Positions 17,506 through 26,513 of a stretch of 64,000 nt of DNA are shown piece by piece. The notes under the pieces are model-generated. The model was not told the DNA's origin, ran no database searches, and saw nothing but the letters and a program-made list of their open reading frames with translations. The translations under genes and the position numbers were made by a program. The number at the start of each line of letters is the position of its first letter. Within the stretch, counting starts at the first letter, position 1. Origin of the DNA: Chloroflexota bacterium (GTDB lineage Bacteria > Chloroflexota > Anaerolineae > Anaerolineales > Villigracilaceae); contig JAKOVF010000121.1 of the NCBI GenBank assembly GCA_029782225.1, forward strand, positions 39,319-103,318, given 5' to 3'.

Positions 17506-17763
17506 TTTGCCGATGAAAAGATCCTCAAAGTGAGGAGCGCTGAGCTACAGTTGGACCTCCTTCTCTAACGATTGCCTATTGACAATGAAAGGAAAGCGAG
17601 TATCCTTTTTTTAGGATAAACCCCATCCGTATTGGACGGGAGATTTCTGAAGGAGGACTCGGGCAGAAAGACCAGATAACCAACCATCTCACAAAGCCGG
17701 TTTCTTGATGATCTGTCTTTGATTAATTTTTGCCCGCGCCGGGCCCAACAAGGAGAATTTATT

Positions 17764-18105
17764 ATGAAGCTGAATACGCGTAACATCGGAGGCACATACT
17801 ACACAGAGTACACGGTAAAGGCCGGTGAAACACTGCAGCAGATCGCCAGGGATCAATTGCATAACGAAAATCTCATCACAGGGATTTACAGACTTAACGC
17901 CGGTGCTCCAGAAATAAAGGCAATCGCCGCAACCCAGAACCTTACGGGCTGGGTCCTGTTACTTCCGCCCGTCCCACCGGCTGCTTTAGTTGGGCACCAC
18001 GCTGCCAGCAACAAGCTTACAGAGATTAAGGACTCGGCCGACAAAGGCATCATTACCGCAGAGGATTACTACGCTCAACGCAAGTTGATTTTATCGGTGC
18101 TCTAG
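17764..18105 (+). CDS. LysM-SHOCT small protein
   Basis: 113 residues. Residues about 14-65 look like a LysM peptidoglycan-binding motif (YTVKAGETLQQIARDQL ... IYRLNAG), and the last 25 resemble a SHOCT oligomerisation motif (DKGIITAEDYYAQRKLIL). No signal peptide is seen, which is odd for LysM. ATG 17764 follows AAGGAG. The 17506-17763 gap shows no other gene. Confidence 0.75.
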   Translation: MKLNTRNIGGTYYTEYTVKAGETLQQIARDQLHNENLITGIYRLNAGAPEIKAIAATQNLTGWVLLLPPVPPAALVGHHAASNKLTEIKDSADKGIITAEDYYAQRKLILSVL

Positions 18106-18272
18106 TATCCGGATAACCTTGTGTTATTCGGGCACAAGTTCAAAGCTGCATCCAATACCCCGCAATTTCTGCACGGGAGTCGTGCAGTGGAGCAGGATGG
18201 AGTCCGGCCAGGGTTTTGAAACCGATGACCGAGTCGCGGCGGACTACTCACTCCAGAGAGGATCGAGAGGAA

Positions 18273-20132
18273 ATGCGAATCATCAGAAAGATTCCCCTGC
18301 TCGCTCTATTGGCAATCCTTGGCCTGGTCCTGGCGGCGTGCAATATAGGAAATTCCAATGAAACAGTTCTCCCGGCTGAACCGGCCACGTCCGCTGTTCA
18401 ACCCCCGGCTCAGGTCGTTGCCCAGACACCAGCCATCACGCTGACCACGAGTGCGAACCCGGCGACCTTTGATCAGGTCGGCCGCCAAATCGTGTTCACC
18501 TATGTGATCAAGAACAGCGGCAGTTCCAACCTGGGTCCGACCCAGTTCACTGTGACGGATACTCTGATCGGCGCGGCGCCATTCAATTGTGGGGATCCAA
18601 ATGTAAGTCTGGTTCCGAACGGGACCGTGAGCTGCACTGCAACATACAACGTTACCCAGGCCGATATGGGAGCCGTTTCCATCACGAGCATTGCCATCGC
18701 GTCGGGCGGCGGTGCGGCGACACCACAGCCTGCAAGCGCCACAGTCAACAAAGGTCCTGTCGTCCAGTCCAATCCTGCCAATCTGACACCGGGCAGCACG
18801 ATCTCGCATACAGTGGCCGACGGGGAATGGATCTGGCAGATCGCGCGATGCTACGGGGTCAGCCCGAATGCGATCATTGCGGCCAATCGGCAGTTGGCGA
18901 ACCCCGCGCAGATCTCCCCGAAAATGGTGATCACTGTCCCGAATATCGGAAGCGCCGGAACCATTTATGGTCCGCCCTGCGTGGTGAAGCATCCCGTGAA
19001 GTCTGGAGATACCTGGGATTCGATCGCGCAGCTATACAATGCGGACGTCAGCATCCTGAAATTGGTCAACAAGAACACGCTGACCGTGGGGAGCGAGATC
19101 AACGTACCGCGCAACTCTGCAGGTGGAACTGCCGCCGTCTCGAAAGCACTGTCGCTGACCACGACGCCCAATCCATTGACCTATGATCAGGTTGGACAGC
19201 AGATCACATTTACCTACGTCATCAGGAACAGCGGAAATACCAACCTGGGCCCGGACCAGTTCAGAGTGAGCGATACCCTCATCAGCCCGACGCCTTTCAA
19301 CTGCGGAAACGCGGGTACGACGCTTGTTCCAAACGCGACCGTGACCTGCACGGCAGCTTATACCATCACCCAGACCGACGTGAATGCAGTCTCCGTGACG
19401 AACATTGCAACCGCATCCGGGGGCGGCGCGGGCCCATCGCAATCCGCGAGTTCGACGGTGAATAAGGCGGTGAAAGCGATGACGCTCACCACGACGGCAA
19501 ATCCAACGGCTTATGACCAGGCGGGTCAGCAGATCACGCTCACATACGCCATCAAGAACACCGGCGGCAGCGCCCTTGGCCCGACCCAGTTCCTGGTCAG
19601 CGACACTCTCGTTAGTCTCACACCATTCAACTGCGGAAATCCCAACATTACCCTCGCCCCGAACGAGACGGTGACCTGCACAGCCGCTTACACGATCACC
19701 CAGGCGGACGCGAATGCTGTTTCGGTGACAAGTGTTGCCACGGCCTCAGGCGGTGGGATCGGGCCCGTACAGGCTGCACCGGTCACAATCAACAAAGCTG
19801 TCCGAGGGATCGCACTCACGACAACGGCCAATCCCCCCACCTACAACCAGGTCGGTCAGCAGATCACCTTCACCTATGTTATCAAGAACTCCGGCAATGT
19901 AACCCTCGGCCCCGGGCAGTTCACAGTCAGCGACAGCCTCATCGGTTCCACGCCCATCAATTGTGGGGATGCAAACACCACACTGGCGGCAACTGCAACG
20001 GTCACCTGCTCTGCCGCATATACCATCAAGCAGGCTGACCTCAGTGCCGTCTCCGTGACCAATCTCGCAATTGCATCTGGCCCTGGCGTCGGACCGTCAC
20101 AACCTGCGAGTTCCACCGTGTTGAAGCAGTAA
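18273..20132 (+). CDS. Lipoprotein with DUF11-type repeats and two LysM domains
   Basis: 619 residues. The signal peptide has lipobox LAAC. Four ~105-residue repeats of the DUF11 type (LTTSANPATFDQVGRQIVFTY ... NCGDPN ... VTCTAAYTITQADxxAVSVT) form an extracellular beta-sandwich stalk; two LysM modules (HTVADGEWIWQIARCYGV and HPVKSGDTWDSIAQLY) are embedded between repeats 1 and 2. It probably binds the cell surface or another glycan. ATG 18273 follows GAGAGG. Confidence 0.88.
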   Translation: MRIIRKIPLLALLAILGLVLAACNIGNSNETVLPAEPATSAVQPPAQVVAQTPAITLTTSANPATFDQVGRQIVFTYVIKNSGSSNLGPTQFTVTDTLIGAAPFNCGDPNVSLVPNGTVSCTATYNVTQADMGAVSITSIAIASGGGAATPQPASATVNKGPVVQSNPANLTPGSTISHTVADGEWIWQIARCYGVSPNAIIAANRQLANPAQISPKMVITVPNIGSAGTIYGPPCVVKHPVKSGDTWDSIAQLYNADVSILKLVNKNTLTVGSEINVPRNSAGGTAAVSKALSLTTTPNPLTYDQVGQQITFTYVIRNSGNTNLGPDQFRVSDTLISPTPFNCGNAGTTLVPNATVTCTAAYTITQTDVNAVSVTNIATASGGGAGPSQSASSTVNKAVKAMTLTTTANPTAYDQAGQQITLTYAIKNTGGSALGPTQFLVSDTLVSLTPFNCGNPNITLAPNETVTCTAAYTITQADANAVSVTSVATASGGGIGPVQAAPVTINKAVRGIALTTTANPPTYNQVGQQITFTYVIKNSGNVTLGPGQFTVSDSLIGSTPINCGDANTTLAATATVTCSAAYTIKQADLSAVSVTNLAIASGPGVGPSQPASSTVLKQ

Positions 20133-20167
20133 TGGTGTAAACACAAACCTATATTGGATATAGAAAG

Positions 20168-20195
20168 ACGCTGATTTACGCTGATCAGCGTTTTT
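20168..20195 (+). terminator. Terminator after the DUF11/LysM lipoprotein
   Basis: ACGCTGAT (20168-20175) pairs with ATCAGCGT (20184-20191), followed by TTTT (20192-20195). An alternative perfect 14-bp palindrome sits at 20178-20191. Confidence 0.7.
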
Positions 20196-20239
20196 CTATG
20201 CCTGTTTATCCTCGAGGAGTGGCTAATATGGAAGACACA

Positions 20240-20279
20240 TGTCATTCTTCGGTCGCTTCGCTACGCTCAGGGTGACATC
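20240..20279 (+). repeat. REP-like repeat remnant
   Basis: The stretch TGTCATTCTTCGG ... CTCAGGGTGACA has complementary ends (TGTCA / TGACA) and an internal CGCTTCGCTACGCTCAG, a common form of dispersed palindromic repeats. Confidence 0.5.
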
Positions 20280-20390
20280 GCAGCGAGGTCTTTGAATTTC
20301 GATACTCCCAAGATTGGATAAACACAGCTTTGTTCAAGGCTTATAATAAGGGATAGATAATGAGCGTGGTACAACCAGGAGAGGCGTCAT

Positions 20391-20921
20391 ATGTCCACCT
20401 TTGGAAGGTCGGAAGCCCAGAAGACTCTTGAATTCAATGCGCCGGCTGCTACGGTCGCGAAGGCATGTCAGGAAGTACTTGCTAAACTCGGAGAAGTGCT
20501 TTCAACCTCACCAACAACAGGAAGTATTCACGGGATCGTAAAACAACGGAGAATATTTGGCTACGACACAGATATCATGATTCAAATATATAAGTATGCC
20601 GAAAATCAGACGACGTTAACGATCGACGCATCAAGACCGCGTTTTGCTGCTACACCAGATGATGAAGCCAGCGTTGATCTGATCAAATTTATGGAAGCTC
20701 TGATGCAACACCCGGAGATCCGAAATGCGACCTCAGCCCATATCGGATGGGTGGAGGAAAAACCGGTACAAAACTCTGTCGAAAGTGCTGCGTCGGTAGG
20801 CTCCCCGGGTAAATCATCAAATAAACCCCTCATCTGGGCCCTTGCGCTGATCGGCCTGGCTTTCGCATCCTGTTGTTGCGTGTTCGGACTTTATCAAGTA
20901 CTATCACGAGTAAATTTCTAA
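20391..20921 (+). CDS. Tail-anchored protein of unknown function
   Basis: 176 residues: a soluble alpha/beta N-terminal domain (1-118, starting FGRSEAQKTLEFNAPAATV), a Ser/Gly linker, and a single C-terminal membrane helix (about 143-168, WALALIGLAFASCCCVFGLY). ATG 20391 follows AGGAGAGG. It runs convergent with the HU-like gene. Family not recognised. Confidence 0.7.
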   Translation: MSTFGRSEAQKTLEFNAPAATVAKACQEVLAKLGEVLSTSPTTGSIHGIVKQRRIFGYDTDIMIQIYKYAENQTTLTIDASRPRFAATPDDEASVDLIKFMEALMQHPEIRNATSAHIGWVEEKPVQNSVESAASVGSPGKSSNKPLIWALALIGLAFASCCCVFGLYQVLSRVNF

Positions 20922-20947
20922 CGCAGCGTGACGATGCCTTTCGTACA

Positions 20948-21346
20948 TCATTCCTCCACGGGATCATCGGCATGTTCATTATTCCATTGCGTAAACAGGT
21001 CCTCGGCTGATTTTCCGATGCTGGCTTTGTTGCGGATCTTCATATAGAACCTTGTGGGATCATTCAACTTTCTCAGCATATCGGGGTCAGGGCGGAAGAG
21101 GATATCCAGCGCACCATCCATGCGGACAGTGGGCGTGAACGTCCCAAACCCCTGAATCTTGACGGCCTGCCCGTGGCCGTGGGCCATCAGAATGGCATCC
21201 CGCAGTTCGTAGATGACCAGCAAGATCTCGCCTTCGCTCAACCCCGTGCCGTGGGTCATATCGCTCACCAACTGCGGCATCTGACGCGTCGGTTCCCGCT
21301 TGATCTCGGGCCGATACCTGCGAATGGCCGTGATTTTCTTTACCAT
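20948..21346 (-). CDS. HU/IHF-like DNA-binding protein
   Basis: 132 residues. The middle has the HU pattern: helix pair (LVSDMTHGTGLSEGEILLVIYELRDAILMAHGHG), QAVKIQGFGTFTPTVR, then a long extension. The N-terminal basic tail (KKITAIRRYRPEIKREPTR) and the C-terminal extension make it longer than the ~90-residue HU, like viral or Bacteroidetes HU-like proteins. ATG 21346 follows GGAGGA. Immediately upstream lie five palindromes at 20-21 bp spacing. A paralogue in architecture is at 59630. Confidence 0.75.
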   Translation of the reverse strand: MVKKITAIRRYRPEIKREPTRQMPQLVSDMTHGTGLSEGEILLVIYELRDAILMAHGHGQAVKIQGFGTFTPTVRMDGALDILFRPDPDMLRKLNDPTRFYMKIRNKASIGKSAEDLFTQWNNEHADDPVEE

Positions 21347-21379
21347 GATTCCTCCAATGCCAGTAAGCATTTGACAAAA

Positions 21380-21478
21380 TTCTACCCTAGAAAGCAAGAA
21401 TCTCGTCGAGTTTTCTATGTTTCTCGGCTGGAAAACTAGATTTCTCGGCGAGAAATTAGTTTTTCTCGACGAGATAAA
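21380..21478 (-). repeat. Phased palindrome array upstream of the HU-like gene
   Basis: Five short palindromes lie with centres at 21386, 21406, 21427, 21448 and 21469, i.e. spacing 20, 21, 21, 21. The best is ATTTCTCG-G-CGAGAAAT (21440-21456, perfect). The others are TTCTA-CCC-TAGAA, AATCTCG-T-CGAGTTT, TTTCTCG-G-CTGGAAA and TTTTCTCG-A-CGAGATAA. They lie between the predicted -10 and the start codon, so they could be operator sites or a structured 5' leader. Confidence 0.8.
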
Positions 21479-21481
21479 TCT

Positions 21482-21487
21482 ATTATA
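21482..21487 (-). promoter_or_regulatory. -10 element for the HU-like gene
   Basis: TATAAT on the minus strand (plus-strand ATTATA 21482-21487), just upstream of the palindrome array; no clear -35. Confidence 0.5.
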
Positions 21488-21569
21488 AGTAAGGGATTGA
21501 CGATCTCCCTCCCTGGCTTTTGGAAAAGGCCTACGGGAAAACAAAACCCGCCTTAGCATCTTCTCGAGG

Positions 21570-23051
21570 CCTGACACCTAAATTTCGCCCAAAATAAGCG
21601 ACAAGTCGTTATGGGCGAAGAGGGTAAGCCAGGTCTTGTGAAATGTTTCGGCGAGCGAATGCGATCTATTCAGCACAACCTGAATGAGACGTCCACTTGC
21701 ATCGAAATGTAGTTGGCCTGGAATCGAAAAAGCGTCTCGGATCATTCGCAACATTCCGTAGTGTTGCAGGTCAGGTTTGTGTTTGGCAAGTTCTGTACGG
21801 ACCCAAACTGTGATGTTGTAGGCTAACTGTGCGAGCAAGATTAGGATACGCTGGGCCTGAAAGCTCTTCTTATTACGTTTGCCCAACCCAAGACCTTGCT
21901 TGCTGTTTTTGAACGAGGTTTCCACACCACCACCGCGCAAGTTGTAGGCTTTCACAATGGCGGAAAGCAATTCTGGCTCGGTGCCTGTGGTACGCTTGCG
22001 TTCCGCCAACTCAAAGAGCATGTCATCGGTGAGGTTGAACACCAAGACACAATAATGCCAACCGCCTTTGGGTTTGGCCCAACGAATCGCCAACTGTCGT
22101 GTCGGTTTTTCGTACCGGTGCGGTGCCGGTACCCAGGCCACCTCATGACCAGGCAATTCAAGAACACTTTGCCAATCTGTGATCGGAGCTACCAATTTAC
22201 TTGTCCTCTGCCAGTTCTTGACTTTGCTCATCCAAAAGTAGCCACGCTGCAACGCCCAGTTGATATTCCCATCGGTTCCGCCACCGCCATCCACGCGCAA
22301 AAGGGTGCGTCTTCTTCGGGTTTCATTCAAATCCAGCACATTTTCGTTCATTTCCAGCAATCCGATCAGGCATTTTTCCAATTGCACTTTTCCATCGTGT
22401 AACTGCTCACAAACAATTTCCTCGTACCGACTGGCCATCACTCTGCCCAACTGTCTGCCATGCGCATTCTTCGTTCCTGAAAAATATCCCTTGCTGGCAC
22501 CTTCGGCTTGCTGACCTGCCAGCAAGCCCGTGAGGTCCACATCCAATAGCAAATACCCTTGTTCGTAATCGTGTTGGTATCCCTTGGAAGATTGCTGATA
22601 CACATTTCGCACGACTTCTTCGAGTTGGTTGGCATTCCTCTCGGTGCAAGCGTTCAATGTCTCACTGACAACAGACTGCTCAGCACAGGCACTTCTTCCA
22701 AATGCCAACTGCAAGGCTTTGTCCGTGCGAACGCGGTGGTTGACTTCGACATTCCCTCGGCCACCTGCCAGTATGTTGATGAAGGCATCTTTCAATTTTT
22801 CGTGCGGCGTATGTCGGATCGTCTTTTGTTTGATGGCTACCTGCTGTTCTATCTTTTGCCAGATGTTGCGTTCCTTCATCCACAGGCCAATCGTAGCCAG
22901 GCTTGCATGTGCTGAAAATCCTGTATACTGTTCCATGGCAGTAGCTCCTTTTCGAGTGTGTTGTTGGCAAACTTCTTATACTCGATTTGAAACTACTGCC
23001 ATTTTTGACCAATGACCTGCCCCCTATTTTGCACAAAATTTAGGTGTCAGG
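21570..23051 (-). mobile_element. Complete insertion sequence with inverted ends
   Basis: A 16-nt perfect terminal repeat, CCTGACACCTAAATTT (21570-21585), matches inverted 23036-23051, and similarity continues inward for about 12 more bases (CAAAATA). One transposase gene fills the element (about 1.48 kb). No clear target duplication is seen. It sits between the HU-like gene region and a half attC site, so it has interrupted or trimmed the left end of the cassette array. Confidence 0.9.
21578..22936 (-). CDS. DDE transposase, IS4/IS1380-like
   Basis: 452 residues. The DDE fold is suggested by LLLDVDLTG (first Asp), LLRVDGGGGTDGN (second Asp) and YNLRGGGVETSFKNSKQGLGLG (Glu in the YREK-like region). 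ATG 22936 follows AAGGAG. The stop codon lies 8 nt inside the left inverted repeat. The reading frame is intact, so the element may still be active. Confidence 0.88.
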   Translation of the reverse strand: MEQYTGFSAHASLATIGLWMKERNIWQKIEQQVAIKQKTIRHTPHEKLKDAFINILAGGRGNVEVNHRVRTDKALQLAFGRSACAEQSVVSETLNACTERNANQLEEVVRNVYQQSSKGYQHDYEQGYLLLDVDLTGLLAGQQAEGASKGYFSGTKNAHGRQLGRVMASRYEEIVCEQLHDGKVQLEKCLIGLLEMNENVLDLNETRRRRTLLRVDGGGGTDGNINWALQRGYFWMSKVKNWQRTSKLVAPITDWQSVLELPGHEVAWVPAPHRYEKPTRQLAIRWAKPKGGWHYCVLVFNLTDDMLFELAERKRTTGTEPELLSAIVKAYNLRGGGVETSFKNSKQGLGLGKRNKKSFQAQRILILLAQLAYNITVWVRTELAKHKPDLQHYGMLRMIRDAFSIPGQLHFDASGRLIQVVLNRSHSLAETFHKTWLTLFAHNDLSLILGEI

Positions 23052-23068
23052 TTTTGGAGACCTTCTGC

Positions 23069-23124
23069 ATAGCAGCACCAATTGAAGTCTGGGGAAGAAA
23101 CTGTCCGCTAAGCAATAGTTGGGC
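23069..23124 (+). other. attC site, right half only
   Basis: AGCACCAATTGAAGTCT ... CTGTCCGCTAAGCAATA and the core GTTGGGC (23118-23124) match the right half of the full attC sites downstream. The left half is missing where the insertion sequence ends. Confidence 0.8.
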
Positions 23125-23154
23125 GACCGCTTGGAAACAGAAAGAAGAGAAAGA

Positions 23155-23841
23155 ATGATTTCGGTAAGAATTTTCGGCACACAAGTCAAGGCAAAGAAAA
23201 TGGTGCTGGTCATCATTATCGCTGCTGTTTGGGGAGGCGTTACCTGGTTGCAATTGCATTGGCATCCAGAACGTGGATTCTGGCAAGGTTTGCTCATTGG
23301 GTTTGTAACGACTCTTCTTTTATTGGTTGTAGAGTTTGGGCACGATCTCGCCCACATTTTCAGCGCTCGCTATGCAGGTGCTCCAATGGATGAAATAGTG
23401 ATATCAGGGGATATGCCGCGTACTCTTTACTCAAAAAACGATGTTTCACCGAATGTTCATCGGATGCGCGCGCTGGGCGGTCCAATTTTCAACTTGGTGG
23501 GATTGTTGTTGAGTTTAGCCATTTATGGAGTAGCACTTAGCAATTCAATAACCAGAGAGCTGGCAGGATGGTGGGCGTTAGGGCACGGACTCCAATTGAT
23601 CATGAGCCTGGCGCCATTACCCCCTGTGGATGGTGGCACAATACTGAAGTGGACGCTGGTCGCAAGAGGAAGGACAGAGGCAGAAGCAGATGAGGTTGTG
23701 CGACGCGTTGGCTGGGTGATGGGAATAGGGGTGGCAATAATCGGGGTAGGGGTAATCGTCATGCAAATGTGGATAGCGGGTGTAATTCTGGTAGGGATTA
23801 GTATTGTTGTCATAGGCGTAGCGGCCGGCAAGATTCGATAG
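23155..23841 (+). CDS. M50-like membrane metalloprotease homologue
   Basis: 228 residues with about five membrane segments. The site-2-protease pattern is visible but altered: HDLAH (His63-His67) replaces HExxH, so the catalytic Glu is Asp, and LPPVDGG fills the role of the NPDG motif with a metal-binding Asp. Activity may be lost. First gene of the array after the half attC. ATG 23155 has a weak AGAAGAGA upstream. Confidence 0.75.
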   Translation: MISVRIFGTQVKAKKMVLVIIIAAVWGGVTWLQLHWHPERGFWQGLLIGFVTTLLLLVVEFGHDLAHIFSARYAGAPMDEIVISGDMPRTLYSKNDVSPNVHRMRALGGPIFNLVGLLLSLAIYGVALSNSITRELAGWWALGHGLQLIMSLAPLPPVDGGTILKWTLVARGRTEAEADEVVRRVGWVMGIGVAIIGVGVIVMQMWIAGVILVGISIVVIGVAAGKIR

Positions 23842-23872
23842 ATCACCTGACGGTTTGCACTCGGAGATCATT

Positions 23873-24382
23873 ATGCCAGACAAGAACAATCAGGCTTTAC
23901 CACGAACATCGATAAGAATTCCTCATCCTGCTGGTCTTTTACGTCTTGCCATGCGGTCGCCAATCCTTCTATACCGCCTCCGTCTTGGCTGGTTACTCGG
24001 AAAGCGTTTTCTTCTGCTAGAACATCGGGGGCGGAAGTCAGGAGTTATAAGGCGAACCGTTATCGAAGTTGTGGATCACGATCCACAAGTTGGTTCCTTT
24101 ATTGTCGTGGCTGCTTGGGGCAACAAGTCAGACTGGTTCAAAAACATCTCTGCCCATCCGAAGGTAACGATTGAGGTTGGACTAAGAAAGTTTTCCGCCA
24201 TCGCCAGGACGCTCCCAAACGATGAAGCAACTCATCATCTCACTGTGTACGCCAGGAAACATCCGTTTGCTTTCAGGCAACTCGGTTCAATCCTTATCGG
24301 CTCAACATCCAGCGAATCCGAAAAGATCGTGAAGTCTTTCGCAGAGTCTGTGCCGCTTGTTCAGTTCATTCCTTCAGAGTAA
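23873..24382 (+). CDS. Deazaflavin (F420)-dependent nitroreductase family protein
   Basis: 169 residues with the DUF385/split-barrel pattern LLLEHRGRKSGVIRRTVIEVV and WGNKSDWFKNISAHPKVTIEVG. Such proteins bind F420 or other flavins and reduce quinones or nitro compounds. There is no attC between this gene and its neighbours, so the cassette carries three genes. Confidence 0.85.
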   Translation: MPDKNNQALPRTSIRIPHPAGLLRLAMRSPILLYRLRLGWLLGKRFLLLEHRGRKSGVIRRTVIEVVDHDPQVGSFIVVAAWGNKSDWFKNISAHPKVTIEVGLRKFSAIARTLPNDEATHHLTVYARKHPFAFRQLGSILIGSTSSESEKIVKSFAESVPLVQFIPSE

Positions 24383-24407
24383 GTCCGCCCTTTGCAGTAT
24401 CTTACAT

Positions 24408-26042
24408 ATGAAAAACGAAACCAACAATAAACAATCTTTACTTCCCGACGAAACAGCCGATTCTGTACGTTCTGAAATTCAAGAATACCTTGATGTCAGG
24501 CAACAACGGCGGTGGATTTTTCCACGCGCTGCATTGGTTGGTGCCTGCGCTGGCATTGCCGCCTTACTTTTCCGCGCTGCATTAACTGGCGCAGATGCTC
24601 TTAGAAATGGTTTGCTTTCTTGGGCGCACAGTATGCCAACATTGGGATGGATTTTCCCTGTGGTATTTACTATGCTGGGGGCAGGACTTTCAGTAGCCAT
24701 CACACGCCGTTACGCGCCCGAAGCCAGCGGAAGCGGTATTCCACATTTGGAAGCCGTCCTTCATCGTTTCCGCAAACTTGAATGGAAGCGCGTTTTACCA
24801 GTAAAATTTTTTGGGGGCATTATTGCCATAGGAAGCGGATTGGCTTTGGGGCGTGAAGGACCAACTGTACAAATGGGCGGTGCGATTGGTGACGGTTTTT
24901 CCCGTTGGTTGAAAGTATCAGAGCGTGAACGTCTTACATTGATTTCAGCGGGAGCAGGCGCAGGACTAGCCGCAGCATTTAATGCCCCCTTGTCAGGTCT
25001 TGTATTTGTGCTTGAAGAAGTGCGGCGTGATTTTCAGCCTATCGTTTTTGGCGCGGCATTTATCGCGGCAGCGATTGCAGATATTATTGCGCGGATTGGT
25101 TCAGGGCAATTTCCCATCTTTGCCGTTCCAAGTTATCCAGTGCCTCCACTGGCTTCCTTGCCAATATTTGCTTTGTTGGGAATAGTGGCGGGTGTGCTTG
25201 GCGTGCTATTCAATCGCAGTCTATTAGCTACTATTGAAATGTATGCGCACTTGCCCGCTCGCTTTATACTCCCAGCTGCCGCAATTACGGGCGGAATTGT
25301 CGGGCTTGTCGGATGGTTTTCTCCGCTTATGATGGGTAGCGGACACGTATTAGCAGAATCTGCTCTTAAGGGTGAATTGCTGCTCGCCATCATTCCCTTA
25401 TTCTTTGTAACCCGTTTTTTACTTACTACTACCAGTTATGCAACGGGCGCTCCTGGCGGTATTTTTGCACCACTACTTGTACTCGGCGCATTGATTGGTT
25501 TGGCAATTGGACAAATTGCTCATAACTTATATCCAAGTATTGTGCCGATTCCAGCAGTTTTCGCAGTAGTCGGAATGGCGGCTTACTTTACTGCTATTGT
25601 TCGCGCTCCACTTACAGGTATTATGCTCATCCTTGAAATGACTGGCAATTATTCTCAAATGTTACCTTTATTGGTGAGTTGTTTCTGTGCGTATGCTGTC
25701 ACCGAACTTTTGAAAGATTTACCGATTTATGAAGCACTTTTGGAACGCGACCTAAAACGCGGCGGAGAAGTTCACTTATTGAAAGAACCTGTGGTTGTGG
25801 AGTTCACCATTCAGACTGACGCTCCGTTTGTGGGTCTTGAAGTCCGTTCTCTCGGACTTCCTTCTGGATGTATTCTGGTACGATGTTCGGACGGAAAACG
25901 CGAATGGTTGCCAAAGGCAAACACTCGTCTGGAAGCCAATATGCGTATTACAGCAATGGTTGCGCCAGAAGCATCCAGCGGTCTCGAAATCTTGCGTCAA
26001 GGATGTCAAGCATTAAGTACTTTCAAACAAAAAGGGGCCTAA
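24408..26042 (+). CDS. ClC-type chloride channel with TrkA_C domain
   Basis: 544 residues. Anion-selectivity motifs are intact: GSGIPHLEAVL, GREGPTVQMG (with the gating Glu) and GAPGGIFAPLL. The C-terminal ~75 residues (VVEFTIQTDAPFVGLEVRSLGLPSGCILV) form a TrkA_C/RCK_C regulatory domain. ATG 24408 is preferred over an upstream TTG. The stop codon overlaps the attC core GCCTAAC (26037-26043), the classic cassette layout. Confidence 0.93.
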   Translation: MKNETNNKQSLLPDETADSVRSEIQEYLDVRQQRRWIFPRAALVGACAGIAALLFRAALTGADALRNGLLSWAHSMPTLGWIFPVVFTMLGAGLSVAITRRYAPEASGSGIPHLEAVLHRFRKLEWKRVLPVKFFGGIIAIGSGLALGREGPTVQMGGAIGDGFSRWLKVSERERLTLISAGAGAGLAAAFNAPLSGLVFVLEEVRRDFQPIVFGAAFIAAAIADIIARIGSGQFPIFAVPSYPVPPLASLPIFALLGIVAGVLGVLFNRSLLATIEMYAHLPARFILPAAAITGGIVGLVGWFSPLMMGSGHVLAESALKGELLLAIIPLFFVTRFLLTTTSYATGAPGGIFAPLLVLGALIGLAIGQIAHNLYPSIVPIPAVFAVVGMAAYFTAIVRAPLTGIMLILEMTGNYSQMLPLLVSCFCAYAVTELLKDLPIYEALLERDLKRGGEVHLLKEPVVVEFTIQTDAPFVGLEVRSLGLPSGCILVRCSDGKREWLPKANTRLEANMRITAMVAPEASSGLEILRQGCQALSTFKQKGA

Positions 26043-26438
26043 CACAGCTCCCTTTGGCGATGCACTGAGGCGTGCAGCGGATGGCTGGCCGAGTGATCTC
26101 TCCAATGAAGGGATTTCGGAAAAACTGCTGGCATTGAATCTGGTGAGAAGCCAATCAACCTGACAGGTCTTCGCACAGCGCCCCCGAAGCGCAGTGAAGG
26201 GAGCTGAGACCTGTTAGGTTTCTGGTTTTGCTCTGGCAACCTCCTCAAAGAAGCGCGATAATGTAAACGCGGCATCGGCGGGGCCTGAGATTGTAACATT
26301 AGCGGTTAGAGGGAATAAGCAGTACGCCAAGCCCGAATTTATCCATTGAACCATAAAGGGTGTAAGCGGGCGGTGTCCGCATAGCACCACTCTAGCGGAG
26401 TCTTATACGGTACTCGACCACTTTAGCAATAGTTGGGC
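26037..26438 (+). other. Enlarged attC-like region
   Basis: It starts with GCCTAAC (26037-26043) and the usual left arm (GATGCACTGAGGCGTGCAG), then departs from the family and ends with TTTAGCAATA and GTTGGGC (26432-26438). About 260 bp of foreign noncoding sequence lies inside, including the hairpin at 26157-26220. Probably two recombined or decayed sites. Confidence 0.65.
26157..26220 (+). repeat. Dispersed palindrome AACCTGACAGGTCT
   Basis: AACCTGACAGGTCT (26157-26170) pairs with AGACCTGTTAGGTT (26207-26220, one mismatch). A related unit lies at 36242-36271. Confidence 0.6.
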
Positions 26439-26513
26439 GGCTACGAGCCGCATGATTGAGAAAGATGTCATGATTTTCAAACCTCAGAATTAAGTCACGA
26501 AAGGAGAAATGAG

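Noticed and set aside
18306..19442. Long minus-strand frames over the DUF11/LysM lipoprotein
   Set aside because: They are antisense to repetitive coding sequence and lack start signals.
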